64,000 nt of DNA, from positions 8,272,518-8,336,517 of the forward strand of contig QXEO01000339.1 of NCBI GenBank assembly GCA_007115705.1, given 5' to 3'. A program made the position numbers and the translations under genes. The notes beneath the pieces were generated by a model. That model had not been told where the DNA came from. It was given only the letters and a program-made list of their open reading frames with translations, and ran no database searches. Below, in pieces: positions 1 to 9,148 of the stretch (position 1 is its first letter; every line of letters starts with the position of its first letter). This DNA is from Dactylis glomerata (Eukaryota > Streptophyta > Magnoliopsida > Poales > Poaceae).

Positions 1-177
1 CCCGAACCGGGATCAATAACTCGGGACCAATGCCGGTCCTGGTTCCAGCACAAACCGGAACCGATAGGTCTCCACGTGGGCGCGCGCGCAGCGAGGGTGG
101 CGAGAGAGTACCAACTAGCTTAGCTCTATTAGTTAATTCAACTAGTTTAATTTAACCGTGCATGCTGCCGCCACATA
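1..177. other. Unclassified flank, possible DNA-transposon subterminal repeats
   Basis: No gene is visible. The first 80 bases contain short inverted and direct copies of ACCGGGA/TCCCGGT-like words, which is how the subterminal regions of several grass DNA transposons look. The rest is AT-rich. The stretch ends at the start of the TIR element at 178. Confidence 0.25.
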
Positions 178-445
178 GGGCATCTCCACCGGACCGACGC
201 ATCCTGCCGATGCAAACGGTCTGTTCTGGTCCATTTGCATCGAGGGCAGGACACATTTTGCGTCGCGGTTCGGCCTGCCTGGCCGGCGCGCCCAGCGGCC
301 CAACGCATCCTATCCAGCGCATGTTTTTTTAATTGTTTGAAATTTAAATTAATTTAAATAAACTGGCATTGATAGAAACACAATTTACAATGGAAAATTA
401 AAAAAACTCTAAAAACTAATCCGCCCGCAACCGCGCCGCCTCCAG

Positions 446-546
446 CTACTCATCGTTGTCGGAGACGAGGTTGGCGAGGACCTCCTCTTGGGCCTGCGGC
501 GGCGGGTTGATGACCACCCCCTACGGGTGGTCATGGCGACGCTAGC
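446..546 (-). pseudogene. 3' end of the same decayed gene, beyond the Gypsy insertion
   Basis: On the - strand below the Gypsy insertion one frame reads VINPPPQAQEEVLANLVSDN and ends at a TAG at 446-448. Its acidic, Pro/Gln-rich character fits the C-terminus of the gene interrupted at 15605. Joining the two parts across the duplicated GGCAC does not give one open frame, so a further frame lesion exists near the junction. Confidence 0.35.
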
Positions 547-551
547 GGCAC
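547..551. repeat. Left TSD of the Gypsy element (GGCAC)
   Basis: GGCAC at 547-551 is repeated at 15600-15604 immediately outside the other LTR. A perfect 5-bp duplication is expected for an LTR retrotransposon insertion. Confidence 0.9.
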
Positions 552-1478
552 TGTCGGGGGGATGACCCCCGGTAGGGTCAAGAGACTAGAAAGACACAAG
601 GTCTATGGTTGACTTCGTGCCGGGTTATCAAGGAAGGGCCTGGCCGGAATATAAGAGCATCGGCCAGGCCGGCATATGTGTGTATCCCGGTTGATACTTG
701 GATATGCCGGTATAGCCGGAATACTTATAAAAGTGTGCCGGCATATACTTAGATATGCCGGCCTAACCATTTGGTGTGTTGTGCAGGAGCAGGGAGGCCG
801 GATTACCCGACCCTCGTAGGTCGTTGGTCCGGCATATATGTCCTGGGTATGGCCAACGGTCATATCCGGGATACTTAAGTCAACCAAGGTGTCACATCCC
901 TACAATCAAGGAAGAAAACATCCAAGCATGGTAGCAGAGTGGGATGGCAGGGTGCACAGTGGTGGTCTACCAACCCTCACTGTGCACAAGTACAGAGCTC
1001 ACCTCACAGAGGTAAGGCCACAGTTCAAGAGGTACAAGGTACAGGGATATGAAGTCCCATCGAGAGCAATCAGGGAGGAAGTCAAGGGTCGGTGCCTTGG
1101 TCAGCAAGTCCTATTTGGAGTGTAGCCCGTGTCTTGTGGTCCCTTATGACCGTTGTAACCCTGGCTACCACTATATAAGGTGGCATAGGGAGCCCTAGTA
1201 AAGGGTTGGTCACTCTGTGTTCCTACACTTAGCAGTTCATCTTCCTTCTCTAGTAGAGAGCTTGGAAGCACCATTGTTGTGTACTACATCGACCCAAATA
1301 TACAACCAGTAGAGCAGGAGTAGGGGTGTTATCTCCTTACGAGAGCCCCGAACCTGGGTAGATCAGTGTCTCTTTCTGTCGTGCTTTTTAGCTCGTTCCC
1401 CTCTCCCGAATCCACCAGCATCTAGCTCGAACCCCATTTAAGCCATCCCATGGCATATGTTGTTTCACCACGACGACA
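552..1478 (+). repeat. 5' LTR of the Gypsy element
   Basis: Begins TGTCGGGGGG and ends CGACGACA, so it has TG...CA ends. It is the same length as the copy at 14673-15599 and differs from it by five substitutions. It contains many CCGG-centred words (for example GATATGCCGG and CCGGCATAT) between about 630 and 880. Confidence 0.95.
1172..1180 (+). promoter_or_regulatory. TATA box of the 5' LTR promoter
   Basis: The LTR contains TATATAAGG in the context CCACTATATAAGGTGG, about 300 bp before the LTR end. It is repeated in the 3' LTR near 15293-15301. Its position is right for the LTR promoter driving the sense gag-pol transcript. Confidence 0.6.
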
Positions 1479-4400
1479 TTTGGCGCCCACCGTGGGGCAG
1501 ATCGATATGCTGGGCGGAGTGTTCATTCGGACGGGGTCTGTGATAGCAGCTTCGGGAGTGCGCGTGGTCTCTGGCCTCGTCCAGAGGCTAGGCTCGCTCA
1601 GTTTCGTCAGTGACAACGCCGGTTGTCTCGGCGGCCGGCCGTTCCCCAGGGATGGCCGGATTATGTCTTTCGGTTCCCACGAGGTGTACGTGGGGACTGA
1701 GAGAATTTGCAGGAAGGAGGTGCTGGTGGCGTCGGATCCTCCGTCACATCGGCTGGCTCACGCTGGGCGTAGCGCTCGCTCAGTAGAGCCAGCTGAGGTG
1801 ATGATGGCCGGCACATCCGTGCCGCCGGCGGAAGATGCCGGCAAAGCAGCAGCGGCCGGAGCTTCTCCTCCGGAGCCGCCGAAGGTCAAGAGGTCGGCGC
1901 GTCCTCCGTTGGAGCGTGCGGAGAACCTGGCCGGCACTTCTGGTGTGCCGGCTAGGGGCGAGGTGCTTCTTCCCGTCATCGAGCGACTTCTCGAGCCGGT
2001 GCGATCCGGCGATGATCCGGAGCAAACAAGGGAGGTCCTGGAGGGATCTCGCCAGGCCCTCGTCGACGAGGCCCTGGCCATGAACCAGGAGCGCGAACGG
2101 TTTAACCGGCAACTCCGTGAGTATGAAGCAGCTCATGGTTTTACTCCTGTGGTAACCCGACCTAGCCGGATAGAAGAGGTTAGAGCTAGAGGTAGAGATC
2201 TTAACACTGAGCTAGGTAAAGATGCTAGGGCTAAGAGTCATACTGCAACTAGTACTGTGCCTAAGGTAATTTATAGCTCGCCAGTAAAGAACCTTAGAGC
2301 AGCAGCAGAGGTAGCTAAGGACTTATCTAGTTTATCCGGCGAAGCACTGCGTGAGCAGCAAGCCCGGCTTAACCATCTTTTGTCTGAAGCTACCAAGCAG
2401 CAGGAGGCCTTTAAGAAGGCAAACCCAGGTGCCGGGGCATCTCAGTACATTGTGTCGGTGGGAGGTGCCGGCGCGAGGTCGAGGGGCCAAGCCTCGTCCC
2501 CGCATCCCAGCGCCCGACATGCCGGAAGTGTGACCTCTGGCCGCCGGGACAAGCAGATCCAGGTGTACAATCCGGCTGTCGCCGGGAAGCAGGCGATGGT
2601 GCAGAAGAATGTCGGCCAAGCTGACAAGTATGTCGGCAGCAAGAAGCCCGGCCAGAGTGTGCCGGCCGGGCATGAAGCAGGCGCGGCCGGTGGTGGCCGG
2701 AGTAACAGTGCAGCCCGCCGTCAGCAGCAGGGCGCCGGAGGTGCGGCGCAGCAGCAAGGTACAGCTCAGCCGAGATATCGGGAAGATGATGGGAATTCCG
2801 CCCTAGCCAGGGCGGGATATCAGCAGCAAGATCAGCCCGGCCAGCAAGCTGATCAGTGCCAGCCGGAGCAGCAGCAGCAGATGATTGCAGGCCCAATAGC
2901 ATCCCGGCTTGGACCTCGGTCCTTGGCAGCCAATGATGCACGTTTCAAGCTGGACAAGATCCACCAGTCAGAGATGGTGGAGAGACAAGGAGCTCCGGGT
3001 CCCAGGTGCTTTGGGCCCCGGATTATGGGGGAGCCAGTGCCTTACTTCTTCCAGCTCGCGCGTGGCGCGAGGACATATAATGGCAGTACGAAGCCGGAAG
3101 ATTGGTTGGAGGATTACTCCACAGCGGTGAACATCGCCGGAGGAAACCTCAGATGGGCGGTACGATATGTGCCGCAGATGCTGGAAGGTCCAGCCAGGAT
3201 ATGGCTGAATAATCTGCCGGCCGGGAGTATCAACGGCTGGATTGATTTCGAAGAGCAGTTTGTGTCGAACTTTACCAGTACATACAAGAGGCCCAACCGT
3301 CCGCAGCAGCTGGCTAACTGCCGGCAAGGAGTGAATGAGACTGACCGTGACTACCTGACCAGGTGGTGCACGTTGCGCAATTCCTGCGAAGGAATTAATG
3401 AGCAGCAGGCCATCATGTGGTTCGCTCATGGGTGCCGGCATGGCACCATGCTGTGGCAAAAGCTTCAGAGGCAAATGCCGGCCACGCTGGCCGAAACAAT
3501 CAAGATTGCTGATAGTTATGCTCTGGGAGATCCCATGCAGCCCAGTCTCGATTCACAAGGACAGGGGCAGACCCAGGGGAACACCAGCAATGCCGGGAGA
3601 CCAGGGCAATACTATCGCTCTGATAACCGGAACAAGAGAAGAGATGAAAGGCCGGATCACCGGTACGGAGCAACACAAGTAGCAGCTGTGGAGGAAGAAC
3701 AAGGGGGCGCCGGCAGTAGCCAGCGTCCGAGATATGAGGGCTATCAGCAGCCTCAGCAGCAGCCGCAGCAGCAAGCGCAGCCGTTCCAGAAGAAGAATGT
3801 CTGGACCAACAAGAATGCCGGCGGAGCCGCCGGCCAGAAGAAGCAGTGGCCGAAGTATACTGTGGGTCTTGCCATGGACAAGCCTTGTGTGTTCCACACA
3901 TTCCAGCCGGGAAAGCCGGCAAACCATTTGACAAGAAACTGTTCGTGGCTGGACGACATATTGGCAGGTCGTGCAGGTCCCTGGGGACCGGCTAGACCCT
4001 CTGTCCCGGCAGCACCATCGCGGTTGACAGGTGCCAATACGATTGCAGTCCCACCTAGGCCGGTTAATCCCGAGAATCAGAGCAACGCCGGAAATGCCGG
4101 CGTAAATCAAGTTGACCAGAGCTATAATCCGGAATATAACGCCGGAGGCCCAGGAGCAGGCCGGAATGAGTACAAGGAGTATGATCAGAGCTATATGGTC
4201 TTTGAGACCGAGAGAACAGACAAGCAGAGCTTGTACCGGCGGTGTTTGGAGGTAAACGCCGTTATGTTGGCCGTTCCGAAACTGATGCACTGGTCTGACC
4301 AGGCTGTTGGTTGGGACAGGGCAGATCATCCCAGGATCATGCCTAACCCCGGCGGGTATGCCCTAGTGATGGATCCGACATTTGTCGGGCCGGCTAATAA

Positions 4401-5013
4401 CGTGAGGTTCAGCAAGGTCCTCATTGATAATGGAAGCAGCATCAACATCATGTATCGGGATACGATGGAAAAGCTTGGAATCAAGGAAAATATGCTGGAA
4501 CCAAGCAAGACCACGTTCCACGGCATTGTGCCGGGACTTTCGTGTGCGCCGATGGGCAAGATCCGGATGGATGTCATGTTTGGCAGCCGGGATAACTGCA
4601 GGGTGGAGAACCTCATGTTCGAGGTGGTTGATCTGGAGAGTCCCTACCATGCTTTGCTAGGGAGGCCGGCATTGGCAAAGTTCATGGCCTCTACGCATGT
4701 TGCGTACCTGAAGATGAAGATGCCGGGGCCCAGAGGGGCAATTACCATCATTGGTGATTACAAGCGTTCGATGGCGTGCGCCACGGCCGGGTCTAACCTG
4801 GCCGAGACTCTGATCATTGCAGAGGAAAGGAAGAGGCTCAAGCGAGCAGTAGAGATTGCTGAGACGGTCGTGGCCGGCAAATCTATGCCGGGCATGTCGA
4901 ATCCCGGCGGCGGTGCTTCTTTTCAAGTGGGAAAGGAGGTCAAAAAGGTGCCTCTGGATGAAGCTTTTCCGGAGCGCCATGCCCTCGTTGGGGCAAGTCT
5001 GGATCCCAAATAG
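1450..5013 (+). CDS. gag-pro: Gag-protease ORF of the Gypsy element
   Basis: This 1187-codon open frame begins formally in the LTR; the true start is probably a later ATG such as those near 1669 or 1801. It encodes a Pro/Ala/Gln-rich leader, then a retrotransposon Gag core (about residues 510-700, with YNGSTKPEDWLEDY, ARIWLNNLP and FEEQFVSNF) that forms the particle. A Cys/His segment (CVFHTFQP...HLTRNC) stands where a zinc knuckle would be. The aspartic protease region near residues 980-1090 has VLIDNGSSINIMY, with DNGS instead of the usual DTGA/DSGA, and the LLGRPAL signature after it. The frame ends at an amber codon (5011-5013), beyond which homologous coding continues in frame for about 210 bp. 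That stop is either a lesion or a recoding site between gag-pro and pol. Confidence 0.85.
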   Translation: MAYVVSPRRHLAPTVGQIDMLGGVFIRTGSVIAASGVRVVSGLVQRLGSLSFVSDNAGCLGGRPFPRDGRIMSFGSHEVYVGTERICRKEVLVASDPPSHRLAHAGRSARSVEPAEVMMAGTSVPPAEDAGKAAAAGASPPEPPKVKRSARPPLERAENLAGTSGVPARGEVLLPVIERLLEPVRSGDDPEQTREVLEGSRQALVDEALAMNQERERFNRQLREYEAAHGFTPVVTRPSRIEEVRARGRDLNTELGKDARAKSHTATSTVPKVIYSSPVKNLRAAAEVAKDLSSLSGEALREQQARLNHLLSEATKQQEAFKKANPGAGASQYIVSVGGAGARSRGQASSPHPSARHAGSVTSGRRDKQIQVYNPAVAGKQAMVQKNVGQADKYVGSKKPGQSVPAGHEAGAAGGGRSNSAARRQQQGAGGAAQQQGTAQPRYREDDGNSALARAGYQQQDQPGQQADQCQPEQQQQMIAGPIASRLGPRSLAANDARFKLDKIHQSEMVERQGAPGPRCFGPRIMGEPVPYFFQLARGARTYNGSTKPEDWLEDYSTAVNIAGGNLRWAVRYVPQMLEGPARIWLNNLPAGSINGWIDFEEQFVSNFTSTYKRPNRPQQLANCRQGVNETDRDYLTRWCTLRNSCEGINEQQAIMWFAHGCRHGTMLWQKLQRQMPATLAETIKIADSYALGDPMQPSLDSQGQGQTQGNTSNAGRPGQYYRSDNRNKRRDERPDHRYGATQVAAVEEEQGGAGSSQRPRYEGYQQPQQQPQQQAQPFQKKNVWTNKNAGGAAGQKKQWPKYTVGLAMDKPCVFHTFQPGKPANHLTRNCSWLDDILAGRAGPWGPARPSVPAAPSRLTGANTIAVPPRPVNPENQSNAGNAGVNQVDQSYNPEYNAGGPGAGRNEYKEYDQSYMVFETERTDKQSLYRRCLEVNAVMLAVPKLMHWSDQAVGWDRADHPRIMPNPGGYALVMDPTFVGPANNVRFSKVLIDNGSSINIMYRDTMEKLGIKENMLEPSKTTFHGIVPGLSCAPMGKIRMDVMFGSRDNCRVENLMFEVVDLESPYHALLGRPALAKFMASTHVAYLKMKMPGPRGAITIIGDYKRSMACATAGSNLAETLIIAEERKRLKRAVEIAETVVAGKSMPGMSNPGGGASFQVGKEVKKVPLDEAFPERHALVGASLDPK
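1481..1498 (+). other. Primer-binding site
   Basis: TGGCGCCCACCGTGGGGC lies two bases after the 5' LTR. A TGGCGCC start is the common primer-binding sequence of many plant Gypsy elements and would pair with a tRNA 3' end (possibly an Asp-type tRNA, not certain). Confidence 0.8.
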
Positions 5014-8000
5014 GAAAGCGAGCTCATCAGCTTCCTCCGTGAGAATCGGGATATCTTTGCATGGTCTACTTCAGACTTGCAAGGTGTGCCGAGGGAGCTG
5101 GCTGAGCACGCATTGCATGTGAGACCGGATGCTAAGCCGGTGAAGCAGCCGCTCCGGCGGAATGCCGGCGACAGAAGGAAAGCCATATGGGAGGAAGTGG
5201 CCAGGCTCTTAGCCTCTGGCTTTATCAAGAAGTGCTTCATCCGGATTGGGTGTCTAATCCGGTTTTAGTGGAAAAGAAGAAAGATGAGCCCGCCATAGTG
5301 AAAGTATGGCGGATGTGTGTTGATTACACCAACTTGAATAAGGCATGTCCTAAAGATCCATTCCCGCTCCCTCGGATCGATCAAGTGATTGATTCCACAG
5401 CCGGATGTGAACTGTTATCATTTGTAGATGCCTATTCTGGTTTCCACCAGATCCCCTTGTATGAGCCGGATCAAATAAAGACATCCTTTATTACCCCGTA
5501 CGGGGCTTATTGCTATCTCACTATGCCGTTCGGTTTAAGAAATGCCGGCGCAACTTACCAAAGGTGTATGCAGAAATGTCTGCACGATCAGATAGATAAA
5601 AATGTGCAGGTATATGTCGACGATATCGTCATAAAAACCAAGGAGAGCAAGACTCTCATAGATGATCTTCGGGAAACCTTTGGGAACCTGAGGAGATTCC
5701 GGATGAAGCTGAATCCGGCTAAGTGCACCTTTGGTGTGCCGGCGGGCAAGTTGCTCGGCTTCCTTGTCTCCAGCCGGGGTATTGAGGTGAATCCCGGCAA
5801 GATTCGTGCCATAGAAAGGATGAAGCCGCCGACAGATTTGAGGGAAGTGCAGAAGTTCACTGGGTGTCTCGCATCCCTGAGCCGCTTCATAAGCCGGCTG
5901 GGAGAGAAAGCTTTGCCGTTATATCAGTTGATGAAAAAGTCCGACACATTTGTCTGGACAACGCAAGCAGATGCAGCTTTCAAGGAATTGAAACAGTTGT
6001 TGTCAACAGCGCCGGTATTAGCGTCTCCAATGCCCCGGGAGCCAATGTTGCTCTATATAGCGGCAACCAATCGAGTTGTCAGTGCTGTGGTGGTAGTAGA
6101 GCGAGAGGAAGGAGGCAAAACCGTGCAGCGGCCGGTATATTATCTGAGTGAAGTCCTCTCCACCTCAAAGCAAAACTACCCCCACTATCAGAAGATGACC
6201 TATGGTGTTTATATGGCGGCCAAGAAGCTCAAGCATTACTTCCAAGAGCATCCAATCCGGGTAGTGGCCGAGGCCCCTATCTCGGAAATTATAAACAACA
6301 AAGATGCCAGCGGCCGGATAGCAAAGTGGGCAATAGAGCTTTCACCATATACACCGCAGTATGACAAGAGAGATACAATCAAGTCCCAGGTGCTGGCTGA
6401 TTTCTTTATTGACTGGGCCGAGATACAATACGAGCCGCCATTGCCAGATGCAAACTATTGGAGGATGCATTTCGATGGGTCCAAGACAATCCATGGCTTG
6501 GGTGCCGGCATAGTACTCAGTTCACCAAAGAATGACCAATTGAGATATGTCCTGCAGATTCATTTTGCAGCATCAAATAATGTGGCGGAATATGAGGCGC
6601 TTGTGCATGGCCTGAAGGTGTCTAAGGACATAGGAATTCGCCGGATTATGTGCTTCGGTGATTCTGACTTAGTGATTCAGCAGTGTTCCGGCATATGGGA
6701 TGCGCATGACGCAAACATGGCATCCTACCGTTTCCTGGTGCAGCAGTTAAGTGGTTACTTTGAAGGTTGTGAGTTCCGGCACGTTCTCCGGGCTCAGAAT
6801 GACGCAGCCGATGCATTGTCCAAGCTGGGATCTTCCAGAGACTCAATCCCGCCCGGCATTTCGCTGGAGCATCTGCGGAAGCCGTCAATCAAGCCCTCGC
6901 CGGAGTCATCCTCCATTTATGTCCCGCCAGGTCCAGACGAAGCAGTTCCAATGGAGACAGATGCCGGAGCCAGGTCAAATAACCCGGGGACTGATTCCTC
7001 AGTCCCGGGGACTGGGCCGGCATATGCTGTGAGTGCGGTATTCCGGAGCAAAACTAAGGGCAAGGGCAAAATGTACCAAGAGGTTGTGCCGGTATACCCG
7101 GGGACTGCTCCGGCATACCCGGGGACTGATTCCTCAGTCCCGGGGACTTCGCGGCCCATGGAGATCGATTATGTATCGGTCGAAATGATGGAGATAGATC
7201 AGGCAGTGTTCACTGTCAGGGAAGTGCCCTCATGGGCACATCCTATTATGAACTTCTTGGTGGATGGCCAAGTGCCGGCGGATGAAACCGAGGCCCGCCG
7301 GGTTATAAGGAGATCCAAAGCGTATACCATCATCAACAAAGAAATATACAAGAGAAGTACCACCGGAGTATTGCAGAGATGTGTCGAATCTGCGGAAGGT
7401 CTGGAGATGCTCCGGGAAATTCACCAGGGGGAGTGTGGTCACCATGCTTCGTCCAGGGCATTGGTGGCAAAGGTATTCCGGCATGGCTTCTATTGGCCAA
7501 CGGCACTGCAAGAGGCAGAAAACTTGGTCCGGAAATGTAATGGGTGTCAAAGATACGCCCACCAGATTCATCAGCCGGCATCTGCCCTGAAAACTATCCC
7601 AATAACCTGGCCCTTTGCTGTTTGGGGCCTGGATATGGTCGGGGCTTTTAAGCCGGCCAGAGGAAAGATGACCCATATCCTGGTCATGGTGGACAAGTTC
7701 ACCAAGTGGATTGAAGTGAAGCCCATAAGCAAGTGTGATGGTCACACAGCAGTGAAATTCTTAAAGGATATAATCTTGAGATATGGTGTTCCTCATAGCA
7801 TCATCACTGACAATGGGTCAAACTTTGCCCAAGGGCCATTTGCCAGATTTTGTGAGGAAGTGGGAATCCGGCTGGACGTTGCGTCGGTTGCCCACCCTTG
7901 TGCCAATGGCCAAGTAGAGAGATCGAATGGGCTAGTATTATCCGGCATAAAACCCCGGCTGATAGAGCCCCTGGAGAAAACTCCGGGATGTTGGCTAGAT

Positions 8001-8498
8001 GAGCTGCCAGCAGTGCTGTGGAGTTTAAGAACAACTCCGAATAGATCAACAGGCTACACACCATTTTTCCTGGTGTATGGAGCAGAAGCTGTGCTTCCAA
8101 CAGATGTAATACACGATGCACCAAGAGTGGTGCTATATACTGAGGAAGAGGCTAAAGAGGCCAGGGAAAATGATGTTGATTTGCTAGAGGAAGCAAGAGA
8201 AATAACTCTGTCAAGAACAGCAGTGTATCAGCAAAACCTCAGACGCTATCATGCGCAGAAGGTAAATCCAAGGAGATTTCAAGAGGGAGATCTAGTACTC
8301 CGGCTAAAGCAAGGAACAGAAGGCCGGCATAAGTTAACTCCTCCATGGGAGGGGCCATTCATTGTGAGCAGAGCACTGCACAATGATGCCTACTATCTTA
8401 TAGATGCGCAGGACCCCAAGAAGGATAAGGCGGACAGGTCCGGAGAAGAAACCAAGAGGCCATGGAACATAGCTCTACTCCGTCCCTTTTACTCCTGA
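5014..8498 (+). pseudogene. pol: Pol of the Gypsy element: RT, two RNase H domains, integrase (frame-interrupted at its start)
   Basis: From 5014 coding continues in the gag-pro frame (for example DIFAWSTSDLQGVPRELAEH) to about 5225, then shifts to the frame of a long open stretch ending at 8498. That stretch holds reverse transcriptase with FGLRNAGATYQ and the catalytic YVDDIVI, an RT-linked RNase H, and a second RNase H (MHFDGSKTIHG, EYEAL, FGDSDLV, NDAADAL). A low-complexity linker of PGTDSSVPGT repeats follows. Integrase has an HHCC finger (FYWPTALQEAENLVRKCNGC), then WGLDMVGAF, IITDNGSNF and NGQVERSNG as the D,D,E core, and a C-terminal WEGPFIV segment. All catalytic motifs are present; only the amber at 5011-5013 and the frame change near 5221-5232 separate pol from gag-pro. 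Confidence 0.85.
6983..7147 (+). repeat. Twice-repeated GC-rich imperfect palindrome inside the pol linker
   Basis: Arms CCCGGGGACTGA and TCAGTCCCGGGG flank TTCC at about 6983-7010 and again at about 7119-7146, with extra single CCCGGGGACTG units between. In pol they encode Pro-Gly-Thr/Ser repeats between the second RNase H and integrase, so the repeat is tolerated as a flexible linker. Confidence 0.7.
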
Positions 8499-9148
8499 GC
8501 AACACAATGTATGTATTTCCATATTTTCCTTTGTATGCCGGCGTGTTGTGTCGGCACAAGACTAATGAATGAAATGCCGGCATCCCGAAGAAGCCGGGTA
8601 ACTAGCTCCGAGGTATATTTGTTGTTTAATTACAGTCTTTATTATATGCCGGCTGGCTTGATTTGAATGTTTCCTATGTCGGCCTAGTAATGTGTCGGCA
8701 CCAAAGGCCACTCTTCGACTCAGCTGCTGTCCGAAACCCGGCTTCATGGCTAGCAAGAGTAGATGCCGGAGATTGTCTACACATGGAAAACGGCTAAGGA
8801 AATGTAAAGCAAGCGAACCGGCATTTTCGTTAAAGCTAAAGTTAAAATTTAAAGTGTCGGATGATTTGAAGTCTAAGTGTCAAAGTTAAAGTACTGTATG
8901 TTCGAGGAAGCAACCTTGAGACTCATACGTCGAAAGCCAAATAAGGTAGACAAGTAGCCAAGGTTGTGAAATTGAGGAAACAGGAAAACAACTCGGTGAC
9001 TTAGCCAAAAGATGATCCGGCATTAGTAACAAGCAAACCGAAATAAAACTTGTTCAGGTAGCAAACCAAAGGAAATTAAGCGTGTATATTACAACTGCAC
9101 CCGGCATTCCGGGGATCTGATAAAACTTAAAGTTTTTATGCTGCAAAG
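8499..9148. other. Spacer between convergent pol and the antisense gene
   Basis: Pol on the + strand and the antisense gene on the - strand stop facing each other across this 650 bp. It contains scattered CCGGCAT/TGTCGGC words and no convincing ORF. It probably holds the 3' UTR and polyadenylation signals of the antisense transcript. Confidence 0.5.

Noticed and set aside
603..1125. 94- and 95-codon ORFs on both strands, repeated at 14724-15246
   Set aside because: They lie inside the two LTR copies, overlap each other and have no domain features; they are repeats of LTR sequence, not genes.
1758..4980. Several - strand ORFs of 100-258 codons opposite gag-pro
   Set aside because: They mirror the GC-rich codons of the real sense frame and have no recognisable protein pattern. 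The genuine antisense gene is confined to 9149-13626.
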